DNA from: Membranipora membranacea
Taxonomy: Eukaryota; Bryozoa; Gymnolaemata; Cheilostomatida; Membraniporidae
Assembly (NCBI GenBank): GCA_914767715.1
Contig: OU612069.1
Location: forward strand, 10,847,387-10,911,386
Direction: 5' to 3'
DNA: 64,000 bases
The notes below the pieces were generated by a model, which saw only the letters and a program-made list of their open reading frames with translations, had not been told where the DNA came from and searched no databases. Shown here piece after piece: positions 50,401-58,128 of the stretch (position 1 is its first letter; every line of letters begins with the position of its first letter). Made by a program: the position numbers and the translations under genes.

Positions 50401-50542
50401 ATATTAGTTTATTGTGTTTGAGAGATAAGCCTTAGTAGTAGGCCACTATTGCACTCACCTTATAAGGACCGCCTAGATCGTTTAGCTTTTGACTTGTTAC
50501 TGTGGGGTAATCATCATTATGACCAGGAACTAAATCACCCAT
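38477..50542 (-). CDS. Gene 3: unrecognised Ser/Lys/Arg-rich protein, 20 exons
   Basis: Exons in transcript order: 50459-50542, 49104-49259, 48062-48274, 47759-47840, 47363-47467, 46530-47171, 46115-46231, 45687-45794, 44781-44903, 43475-43558, 42866-42988, 42342-42452, 41952-42026, 41602-41748, 41114-41188, 40745-40828, 40146-40238, 39646-39729, 39059-39151, 38477-38523. Junctions are phase 0 for the first three and phase 1 for all later ones; the total is 2646 nt, 881 aa. The start is the ATG two bases inside an exon with a good acceptor, so a 5' UTR exon is expected upstream. No signal peptide. The N-terminus is Ser-rich (SLNSSGYGSAVSTADLG). Residues about 152-200 look folded (AVAEYLIDIIQAE, NIEIVFDLGSG). 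Residues about 290-420 are Lys-rich; 467-674 very basic (KKKMKKKRERE, GNHRKLR); the C-terminal exons acidic. The charge pattern suggests a nuclear or nucleic-acid-binding protein, which is inference only. I do not recognise a family. Confidence 0.7.
38930..41113. repeat. 1.09-kb direct tandem duplication carrying two gene 3 exons
   Basis: The segment from about 38930 to 40015 is repeated with few changes from about 40016 to 41113 (offset 1087, rising to 1099 after a short insertion near 40690). Each copy holds two gene 3 exons: 39059-39151 and 39646-39729 in one, 40146-40238 and 40745-40828 in the other. The 84-nt exons are identical; the 93-nt exons differ by one base (His versus Pro codon). 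Intron sequence is nearly as conserved, so the event is recent. Confidence 0.95.
43728..44483 (+). repeat. SINE family A, copy 2, split by a LINE fragment
   Basis: The 5' part lies at about 43728-43775 and the rest at about 44263-44483, with the LINE fragment between. The A-box lies near 44348-44367, the B-box GGTTCGAGTCC at 44410-44420, and the 3' end is GTATACCTCTCC. The order of the two halves matches uninterrupted copies at 24.2 and 51.3 kb. It lies in a gene 3 intron. Confidence 0.75.
43777..44262 (-). mobile_element. 5'-truncated LINE, 3' end of ORF2 and 3' UTR
   Basis: On the minus strand about 110 codons stay open from about 44262 to a TAA at about 43945. They resemble the C-terminal part of a CR1/Jockey-group RT ORF (LLTYCLPILYTSPNANDKK, FKEALRLG, GYYRTIKYRSP). 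A 3' UTR follows, ending in AATC/ATCA-type short tandem repeats, typical of CR1/L2-like 3' tails. The element is inserted in a SINE. Confidence 0.65.
48640..48862 (-). repeat. tRNA-derived SINE, family B
   Basis: On the minus strand the head has a near-perfect pol III A-box (GTGGCTCAGTTGGTTAGAGC, about 48833-48853) and a B-box-like GTGCATTTGAATCCCAC about 45 bases on. A body of more than 100 bp follows. The head resembles many animal tRNA-related SINEs. It sits in gene 3 intron 2. Confidence 0.65.
48964..48999. repeat. GC-rich perfect hairpin
   Basis: A 36-nt inverted repeat with a 12-bp GC-rich stem (GTCGCGGGGCGG and its complement), extended by CTC/GAG around a short loop. Two copies of the palindrome TCTCTATAGAGA follow at 49004-49015 and 49027-49038. 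The composition contrasts sharply with the AT-rich surroundings. It lies in gene 3 intron 2, beside the family B SINE. Confidence 0.85.
49316..49350. repeat. 12-bp tandem repeat, three copies
   Basis: GAATATTGCAGT is repeated three times in gene 3 intron 1, just upstream (in transcript sense) of exon 49104-49259. It makes a hydrophobic-looking repeat in an antisense-extended ORF that I do not accept as coding. Confidence 0.8.
49511..50225. repeat. Pair of diverged direct repeats in gene 3 intron 1
   Basis: About 190 bp at 49511-49700 and 50035-50225 share a series of words in the same order: AATTGGTTTTTGG, TTTATTGGT, CATTCATA-like segments, and ATCAAACAAC followed by TTCCTCTAC. Identity by eye is moderate. 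It may be an old local duplication or two copies of an unknown repeat. Confidence 0.45.
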
Positions 50543-50626
50543 CACTGAAAAAGTAATAATCAATTAGTTGCCATTGTGTCTCATTGCTATTTGATTTGAA
50601 ATCGTAAGTAAAAAATTGTGTCAACA

Positions 50627-50695
50627 TTAGAACAAGATTGTTCCCTCTATGGCAAAGTTTTATATTAAAAGTTAGAGGGAATATACTTGTTCTAA
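50627..50695. mobile_element. Small MITE, copy 2 (TAGAACAAG family)
   Basis: About 68 bp with inverted ends (TTAGAACAAGATTGTTCCC on the left, matched by GGGAATATACTTGTTCTAA). It has the same termini as the copy at 32.4 kb. The flanks GTCAACAT and GTCGACGA are only partly alike, so any 8-bp duplication has decayed. Confidence 0.6.
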
Positions 50696-51282
50696 GTCGA
50701 CGAAGCTTTCAAAATTAATCCAACAAGATATGCTGGTTTATAGATATGAATTGGAAAGCTGCCAAAACAATTAATAGCTTTTAAATCATCCATCCCAATG
50801 CATAGGGTTTCAAAACAAAGCACCCTGATAGGAATTCATGAAGTTTGCAACAAAGCTCCTGATTCAATTCAATTATTTTCTGTGTGTACCATGAACACAA
50901 CTATCACAGCAACAGCTAGTTTAGGAGTGACAATAATGAACTTGTGTCATGTAAGCTGCGGGGAACCAGCAAAACAAGCAGATCAACAAAATCTGGAGGA
51001 GCATTTTTTTATCGCTCTACTTTTAAGTTATGTTCATCCGCTAAACACACTTGATAGGATAAACCGAAGGACATTGACTAATACAATGTGAGTGTTTGAA
51101 GGTGAAGGGCCAGCTAAACCAAAAGTTACAAGTAACGCACTCATAACTTTTTTTTATGACAGTTGATAAAATTAACTTCTATAATGGCTAGTAGGTGTTG
51201 AATAGAATAAATTACAAAGGAGCGCAATTGTGGCTTTGTTTGGATAACTATTCATTGAATGGGTACATAGTAAAACATAGCA

Positions 51283-51592
51283 GGAGAGGTATACACCTGA
51301 GGGTGCTGGGGGCTGGAACAATCAACAATGAAAGCTCCCCCAGTGGGACTCGAACCCACAACTCCTGCGGCACTAATCGCCTGGCAGTGAATAGCAAGCG
51401 CGCTAACCGATTGCGCCATCTCACCATCCCCAAAAAAGAATGGGTCGATGGCGCTAATTAGATAGCCTGCTATTCACTACTCGGAGTTGTGTTCTCTCAT
51501 CCCACAGCACATTCCAATCCACCATTACCACCCTATGAACACAGCGTACGTGTTAGGGTTGTTGGCCTTACATGGCCCATTGCTGGGACCCC
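51283..51592 (-). repeat. SINE family A, copy 3, near full length
   Basis: Minus-strand copy. The A-box TGGCGCAATCGGTTAGCGCG and B-box GGGTTCGAGTCCC are both intact, and a 5' segment matches the 24.2-kb copy through GTCCCAGCAATGGG. The D-arm and T-arm can pair, but no acceptor stem can be formed, so it is not a functional tRNA gene. Confidence 0.8.
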
Positions 51593-51686
51593 TTGTAGTA
51601 GGTTTTAGCTGTCTTTCCAGCTTGTCAGCATGTCTTTCCATGCTGTCACATGTCTTCCCATGAGTCAGTCAGTAGACAAGTACACA

Positions 51687-51855
51687 GGAGAGGTATACAC
51701 CCGAGGGTGCTGGGGGCTGGAACAATCAACAATGAAAGCTCCCCCAGTGGGACTCGAACCCACAACTCCTGCGGCACTAATCGCTTGGCAGTGAACAGCA
51801 AGCGCGCTAACCGATTGCGCCATCTCACCATCCCCAAAAAAGAATGGGTCGATGG
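51687..51855 (-). repeat. SINE family A, copy 4, 5'-truncated
   Basis: Nearly identical over about 165 bp to copy 3 located 400 bp away, with a handful of substitutions. The 5' segment beyond GGGTCGATGG is absent. Near-identity points to recent activity or a local duplication. Confidence 0.8.
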
Positions 51856-52936
51856 TCGATTAAATTCATCACAGCATACCAGGTTGCTGATGAGGGGTTG
51901 CACTAGCTATAGAAAGCCAGAAGGCAAGGCTTTTTTTTTATAATTGAATGGCCAAAGATAAAGGATATGTTTGTGAATTGAACGTAGCACGGATTTGTTC
52001 AGAAATCTAACATTAAAAAACTGAAGGAGGCCCAGTCCGTATTCCCTCAATGTATGCTGCCAAGTCCTCTGTTTATCTTTGATTATAGTATCTTTCCTAT
52101 TCTCGCTGCAACCATTTCGTAGAAAGCAACACAATGATTAGAACTCCCTGGTTCAAAATCGGCGCTGTTAGTGCCTTAGGTCTTCTACAACCACAATGCC
52201 GGCAATTATCCACTCGATGTTCAGAATGAATTTGTCCCTTGACTGAGAATTTACATAGACTGGGTTTCGGCACTTCTTTTCCCCCATAGCACGCTTCAAT
52301 GGATAGACAACTTATCTAGCGCAAATCTACACAAAGCTCTCTTTTTTCTTAACTCTATTCAAAGCCTATTCAAACGCTTTGTTTAGCTTAGTGACCTTGT
52401 GGCACAGTATCTAGCTACCCTTAGATAATAGTTGTCCTAGCTATAATCAGTAGTTTTGATTAGTCATTGCCACATAATATAAAGAGCCAACAAGTGTAAA
52501 TATTTAGATTTAGCCTCATTTTATTGACAAGTTGTATATATAACAAATCATAGCGATTAATAGTTTCTGATATGGGAAATGACAATTCATTCCCTCTCTA
52601 AGAGTGTTCAAAACAATTTTGTACAATTGCTGGTTTTTGATGAAGCTGAGAATGCTAAAGGCATACGCCCGAAGTTCCAGGGGAGGCATGGACGCTCTGT
52701 CTCCCCTAGAATGCTCAATAAAGTGGCCTAAAAATGCTGTATATTCCATGTCAGAATTTGGGACTTCTATTTGCTATTAACATCATTAAAAAGCTTTGGC
52801 GGCTGGGGATTAACCTATAGGAGAGGCTTGCAATATCCAACCTGGGGCCACTTCACACCCTCAAAGTCTTGGCGCCTCCCCTAAGATTTTTTCCTCAACT
52901 ATAGCCCTGAGGCAGGTTTCAACCATGAGTATTATG

Positions 52937-53030
52937 TAGAACAAGTTTGATCCAATTTCTCCATCCTCCCCATTCTACTGGTGAAATGCTCAACTCATAA
53001 GTGCAGGCAAATTGGATCCTGCTTGATCTA
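52937..53030. mobile_element. Small MITE, copy 3 (TAGAACAAG family)
   Basis: A 94-bp element with inverted ends TAGAACAAGTTTGATCC and TAGATCAAGCAGGATCC (right end reversed). The outer ends match the other two copies; the centre differs. Confidence 0.55.
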
Positions 53031-54438
53031 AGTGTACATGGGAATTATGTAGATTTCAGATGTGTGGTGATTTTATTGTATTACGCACAACCAGTGTCAT
53101 ACATTTTTTTATTGATTGGCTTTGGAATGGCTAGTTGTGGTTTTACCTGATGTACCCAGTTCTAATGTATGGATTTTAGCACTTTAGGGCTAGGCGTTGT
53201 ACTCACCTCATGTAAAGTGTCTTATAGAAGCATTTTACTTCTTCTTAGACCAGAAGCTCATGATAATTTAAGTTGGCTTGACATACACATACACAATAAG
53301 TGCGTTTTGCTATGGAGATAAACTCAATCATTTCATAGATAAGATGAGATAAAAACGACACATACTAATAGCCTTCAGCTATAATGTAGACTGCCTATAA
53401 ACTGCCTTACTGTCAATGACATGCCAAACCAGCAGGGACACAAAGACCAGGCGTCCCTACAAGCTGCAGTTACCACTGCCCCGACATATCAAAGAGCGTT
53501 AGGCTTGATTTTCATCCGACAGCTAAATCGACTGCATATCTCGATAACACAGCATGTGTAAAGTAAAGCTATAGCAGCTGATATAGAACCAACTGGAAGC
53601 AAACCAGGCAGCTCACCACCACTGTATAAACGGACTAAGTGAAGGGACTCTGGTCTAGACAAGGAAGGTGGCAATGAGTATGTTTTGATTGCCTCTTAAT
53701 CATTGATTAATCAAAAATCATTAAGATATAACTGACCACAACAAACAAGGTCAAACAAGTGCAACGCTTAGAATCAAGCTCATTTTGCCATTCATACTGG
53801 GGCAGATAGTGAACTTGGCAGTAGATGATGAATTAATTTAGCCAATCTATTAAACATCCAGGCCTCTCAATACATTTTCAAGTATCAAATACTCAAATAG
53901 TCTTCACTACACTCTCTGCTACCAACTATTGACAGAGTATGAACAATTAAAACACAGCTGCGAGTAGCATTATCAGTACTTTGGCAACATGACAAAACAC
54001 TTCATAATGAAAAGCATGTTGTTGAACCTTGTTGAACACACCTGATCTTACCTTATTGAATGTGGAAGAAAAGCAGAGTATGTTTACAGTCCTATTTTGC
54101 ACATCCTGTTCACTGCTAGGTTGTTAACACAATGATCTCACGGATAGAAACGATAACAATAAAAGTTTCAAAAAACGTCATTGAACAGTACGGCAGTTTC
54201 ATTTTACTACGTTGTACTTTGTATCTGGCCGCCGTTAGTACAACAAAATCCCACCCTGGTAATATTCTTTGTCAATACAGTGAGCGTGACCTAACTAAAA
54301 TACCTAAACTAACATAGTCAAATATAGCCAGATATAATTATACAGTGAGCAGTGAGCAGTGGAGCAGAGAGGTTGTGTTTTTGATTAACTCTCTCTACTA
54401 ATTGCTATTTATGGCTAGATAAAAAAAATTCTACTATC

Positions 54439-55785
54439 ATGGTGCTTGATTTGAATAAGTCAGGCAAAAGATTTAGGTTTTATGCTGTCATTGCTGGGCG
54501 TAAAGTTGGACTATATAACGATTGGGATACTGCCAATCTTCAAGTGAACGGCTACAAAGGAAATAAGCATAAAGGGTATGAGACGGAGGCAGCCAACTAT
54601 CTTAAAACAACTGGAGGCATACCAAATCCAATCGAATATTATACCAAAGTATCTACAAATGATGCTAGTACCGGATTAGGCGCAAGCAGCAACAGGAAGA
54701 AAACATCAACATCCACAGGCCCTTCTACACCACTTTCCACGATGACACCAGAGAACACGGACACTTATTCACTGCAAGCAGAGTCTGACCTGGACCACTG
54801 CCAATCATGCCAGAAAATGCTGAGCATCATCGATATTATGTCTGACAGACTAGAGCAGATGCATGCTAAGCTAGAAGCATTCTCTATACCAAATGAAAAC
54901 CCCATTGAGAGAGCAGTTCAAGTCATGTCAGAGCAACTAGACATGATGGAGGCCAAACTTGACAAAGTCTCCTCGCCCCCAGCTGATTATCGTCAGGCAG
55001 TAATGAGAAATATCCAACCACCGATTCCGCCTAAGTCAGCTTTCACTGAACAAAGAAACCAATATCACCAATCTCTCAACCAACGAGAACAACCTCAACA
55101 GACACAACAACAGCAGCAACAGCAACAACAGCAGCAGCTACAACAGCAGCAACAACAACAGCAAAAGCAACAACAGCAGCAACAAACACAACAACAACGT
55201 CAAGATCAGCGCCGTACACAACCACCAAAAAGTCAATATACTGACAAATCCACCCCTGAATTCGACCATGAAAAATGCTTTATAATACACAGTACAAAAC
55301 AGGACTTCACATCAATCAGTCAGGATGACGTGAGAAAAGCAATCGGCAAATTAAACGGACCAACGATGATTGACTTTATCAAGCAATACAAGTTCAACTC
55401 GGCAGACCCAAAATTCATAATACAGATAACACAACCTGAACAAGTAGATATAATAATAAAAAAATGGGAAGCTGAAGCACTTGGAGGCTCATCAGTCAGA
55501 CGACCCATTCAACCGAGCCAACATGTTGGCATCATCAAAGATGTTCCTATTTACATAATCAATGAAGACCTCCTACAAGAGGTCCAAACAGTATTCAAAG
55601 ACGCTACAGTGTACCGTATGAGGACCAAAGATGGCACTAACCCTCTACGAACTGTAAAAGTAAACTTCAATGATGAAACACAGCTAGGAAATGCACTGGC
55701 AAACGGTATTACCTTTAATAAACATCAGCTTCTGTTTCGAGTAGAGAAACCGTACGTCTTCAATCCCAGGACCTACAATGGCTAA
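54439..55785 (+). CDS. LINE ORF1 with RNase H1-like hybrid-binding N-terminus, poly-Gln
   Basis: An intact 448-aa ORF, the first ORF of a plus-strand LINE. Residues about 14-56 match the RNase H1 N-terminal hybrid-binding (Cauli_VI/viroplasmin-type) pattern: FYAV, GRKVGLY, W, QVNGYKG, KGYETEAANYL. Residues about 115-190 have heptad-like hydrophobic spacing (possible coiled coil) with a CxxC. Residues about 219-254 are mostly Gln. The C-terminal third (about 275-440) resembles the paired RNA-binding (gag-like, PRE_C2HC/RRM-like) region of Jockey/I-group ORF1 proteins (VGIIKDVPIYIINEDLLQEV). I see no CCHC knuckle. ORF1 proteins coat the LINE RNA. An N-terminal hybrid-binding domain would suit contact with the RNA-DNA intermediate of target-primed reverse transcription; that role is inference. 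Confidence 0.75.
   Translation: MVLDLNKSGKRFRFYAVIAGRKVGLYNDWDTANLQVNGYKGNKHKGYETEAANYLKTTGGIPNPIEYYTKVSTNDASTGLGASSNRKKTSTSTGPSTPLSTMTPENTDTYSLQAESDLDHCQSCQKMLSIIDIMSDRLEQMHAKLEAFSIPNENPIERAVQVMSEQLDMMEAKLDKVSSPPADYRQAVMRNIQPPIPPKSAFTEQRNQYHQSLNQREQPQQTQQQQQQQQQQQLQQQQQQQQKQQQQQQTQQQRQDQRRTQPPKSQYTDKSTPEFDHEKCFIIHSTKQDFTSISQDDVRKAIGKLNGPTMIDFIKQYKFNSADPKFIIQITQPEQVDIIIKKWEAEALGGSSVRRPIQPSQHVGIIKDVPIYIINEDLLQEVQTVFKDATVYRMRTKDGTNPLRTVKVNFNDETQLGNALANGITFNKHQLLFRVEKPYVFNPRTYNG
55097..55200 (+). repeat. CAG/CAA repeat encoding poly-Gln in LINE ORF1
   Basis: About 100 bases of mixed CAG and CAA codons with a few CTA, ACA and AAG interruptions, in frame within ORF1. CAA interruptions make it less prone to slippage than pure CAG. 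Confidence 0.9.
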
Positions 55786-57668
55786 TCTAAGCGTAAGAAA
55801 CCAAGCATCAATAAACTCTTCTAACATTTATGAACAAAGTCTCTGCTACCATAACCGCATATGGAATACTATTAGCTCCCTATCTGACATGAAGCCTGCA
55901 TCCAGCAACAATTTGAGACTTCTACATCACAACGTAAGGTCATGATATAAAAAGATGTTTTATTATGAAAGCCTCAATCTTTTTAAGTCAACCGACATTT
56001 TTTCTGTTTCTGAAACATGGCTCACTCCTGATATTCCAGATAGTCTTGTTGACTTGCCTGGATTCTCAATAGCTAGATGTGACAGAAAATCTACAACCAA
56101 AACCCGGGTAGGTGGTGCTGCGCTCTTTGTGAAATCTTCATATAAATTCTGTATAATAAGTCAATTAAGTGTTAAACTGTCCAAATTGTGTGACTCGGTT
56201 CGGATAAAAATACCTTTTACAATTAACAAACACGGCTACATCATCGGCTACATCATCGGATCAATTTATCTTCCCCCTGATGCTAACAAAACCGAATTCA
56301 TTACAATGATGAGCTCAATTCTACATCAAAACCAATATGTTGGCCATAAAATTTATACTACTAGGAGATTTTAATATTAATTGGAATTCCTCATCAAACG
56401 AAAAAACACATTTAGAGCAGAGCTTCATGTCTGCAGGGCTATTACAGCAAGTTAATGGGATTTCATACAATAGCCATTTAGGGAGAGAAAGCTTATTAGA
56501 CCACAACTACGTGAACAGTGACATTAGCATTAATAGTTGCAAGATCCTGACATGCGGTAGATCCATTTCTGATCACTATGCCACATACTTAGTAATTAAT
56601 CAACATCATGCTATAAAACAGCCACGCAAACTAATTAGAACCAGAAATATTCACAGCATTAATCATGAGGAAGTGATCGACAAGCATGCTCCAGTTAGAA
56701 CAAAAAGAGTGCGAGGGGCTAAAAACCAGTGGCTTTTCCCTGATATTCAGCATCTCATTAATTTAAGAAACAAATTTCACAAGAGGGTATTCAAGGATAT
56801 ACCTAATCCAGCTACAGCGCAAGTCAAACAGTTCAACAAGTTTCGAAACTTTGTTACAAATAAAATTAGGAATGCTAAGAAAGACTTTATAAATGACTCG
56901 TTATCTAAAGATGAAAAAAGTTTTTTCACCTGCCTGAAATCACTGACAGGAAAGAAGAAATCCTCTAATCAAATCGAGAAAATAAGCTATCAAAACTCTA
57001 CCTACACCTCAAACTCTGACAAGGCAAATGCCCTTAATAGATATTTCACCACGGTCGCTGGACAATCGGTTTTTATTCTTAAGATCGATCCACAACCTGA
57101 CCTTTTCCATGGTCCAAGTTTCTCTTTCACATATGTTGAGAGCGAAACAATCTACAAACTGATAAAGTCCCTCAAACCAAATAAACGTGGTGGCTTGACC
57201 ATGTTTCCAGCTTCCCTGTACCAAACTGTTGCAGACCTATTAGCTCTTCCCATAGCCCTGATCATTAACGAATGCTACAAGAAATCAATATTCCCCGACT
57301 GCCTAAAAACAGCCCTGGTCACCCCACTCTTTAAGAAGGGCGATAAAACAGACCCTTGCAATTACAGACCAATTTCCAGTCTGCCAATCATATCAAAGGT
57401 GTTTGAGCTAGATATGAAAAATCAAATTATGACCGTTATCGAAACACATGGAATACACTCAGATCGACAATTCGGTTTTCATAAGCACCATCCCAGTGAA
57501 CAGTTACCACTTTCTCTTTTACAAAATTGGAGAACAACGCTAGACAACCCTCAACCGACTTTCATAGGAGCACTCTCTTTGGACGTACGTGAAGCATTTG
57601 ACACTATAAATCATGGACAACTCATCCACACTCTAAAGCGACTAAATTTCGCAGAGTCAACAATATAA
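55778..57668 (+). pseudogene. LINE ORF2 remnant: endonuclease and start of reverse transcriptase
   Basis: The ORF2 start codon overlaps the ORF1 stop (ATGGCTAA, 55778-55785). An in-frame TGA at 55943-55945 and a +1 frame shift between about 56337 and 56374 break the frame. The endonuclease shows SETWLTPDIPDSL, LLGDFNINW and a late SDHY; the RT begins with TALVTPLFKKGDK, NYRPISSLPIISK and the box A region LDVREAFDTINHG. The frame ends at 57668 with no YADD box beyond, so the 3' part is missing. The features fit the CR1/Jockey/Daphne group. It is not functional in this copy. Confidence 0.8.
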
Positions 57669-57903
57669 TTTTTACTGATAAAAGCTTTTGGAAGAATAAA
57701 GAACATATTTACATCAGTGTGTCAGGAATACGATAAGAATTAACACCAATGTTACGACTGACATACTTAATAGATCTAAGTCAGCTTGGTTCTAACGGAT
57801 CTTGCTTTATTTTAAGACCATTGGAGATCGTAAACACTGAATAAACAACAGCAAAGTTTTCAGTGTATGAAGAAACATGTATATATATAATATGTAATTT
57901 CAG

Positions 57904-57942
<39 letters not shown>

Positions 57943-57960
57943 GAAATAACACACCATCTA
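57669..57960. other. Gap between the two LINEs with AT palindrome
   Basis: No LINE similarity is seen here. At 57897-57947 a palindrome begins ATTTCAGATATAT, runs through (AT)n and ends ATATCTGAAAT, so it could extrude a hairpin. The rest is AT-rich unassigned sequence. Confidence 0.5.
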
Positions 57961-58128
57961 GAAAATTTGGAAATCCATATCAGTGTATAATACTTGGTTT
58001 GCATAAATTATGCGGTTAATATAACACCACTGATAATCGTAATCGTTTATTCTACATTCTGTTATCATGACGATGATAAAAATTGAATGTTTGCAAAAAA
58101 AATAAGAGTTTTGATGAGACTAAAAATA

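Larger units (their letters stand above)
50545..54438. other. Upstream region of gene 3, repeat-rich, no supported gene
   Basis: Contains two small MITEs and two copies of SINE family A. A minus-strand stretch at 51905-52140 is open but has no recognised product. A donor-like GAG/GTGAGT on the minus strand near 53212 could end a noncoding first exon of gene 3. The last few hundred bases before 54439 are probably the 5' UTR of the plus-strand LINE. Confidence 0.4.

Noticed and set aside
51283-51855. Genuine tRNA genes
   Set aside because: A and B boxes and the T-arm are good, but the acceptor stem cannot pair and homologous flanks extend far beyond tRNA length, so they are SINEs.
51905-52140. 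Minus-strand 75-aa ORF with basic helix-like sequence, perhaps a transposase fragment
   Set aside because: No motif I can name and no supporting neighbour exons or terminal repeats; left unassigned.
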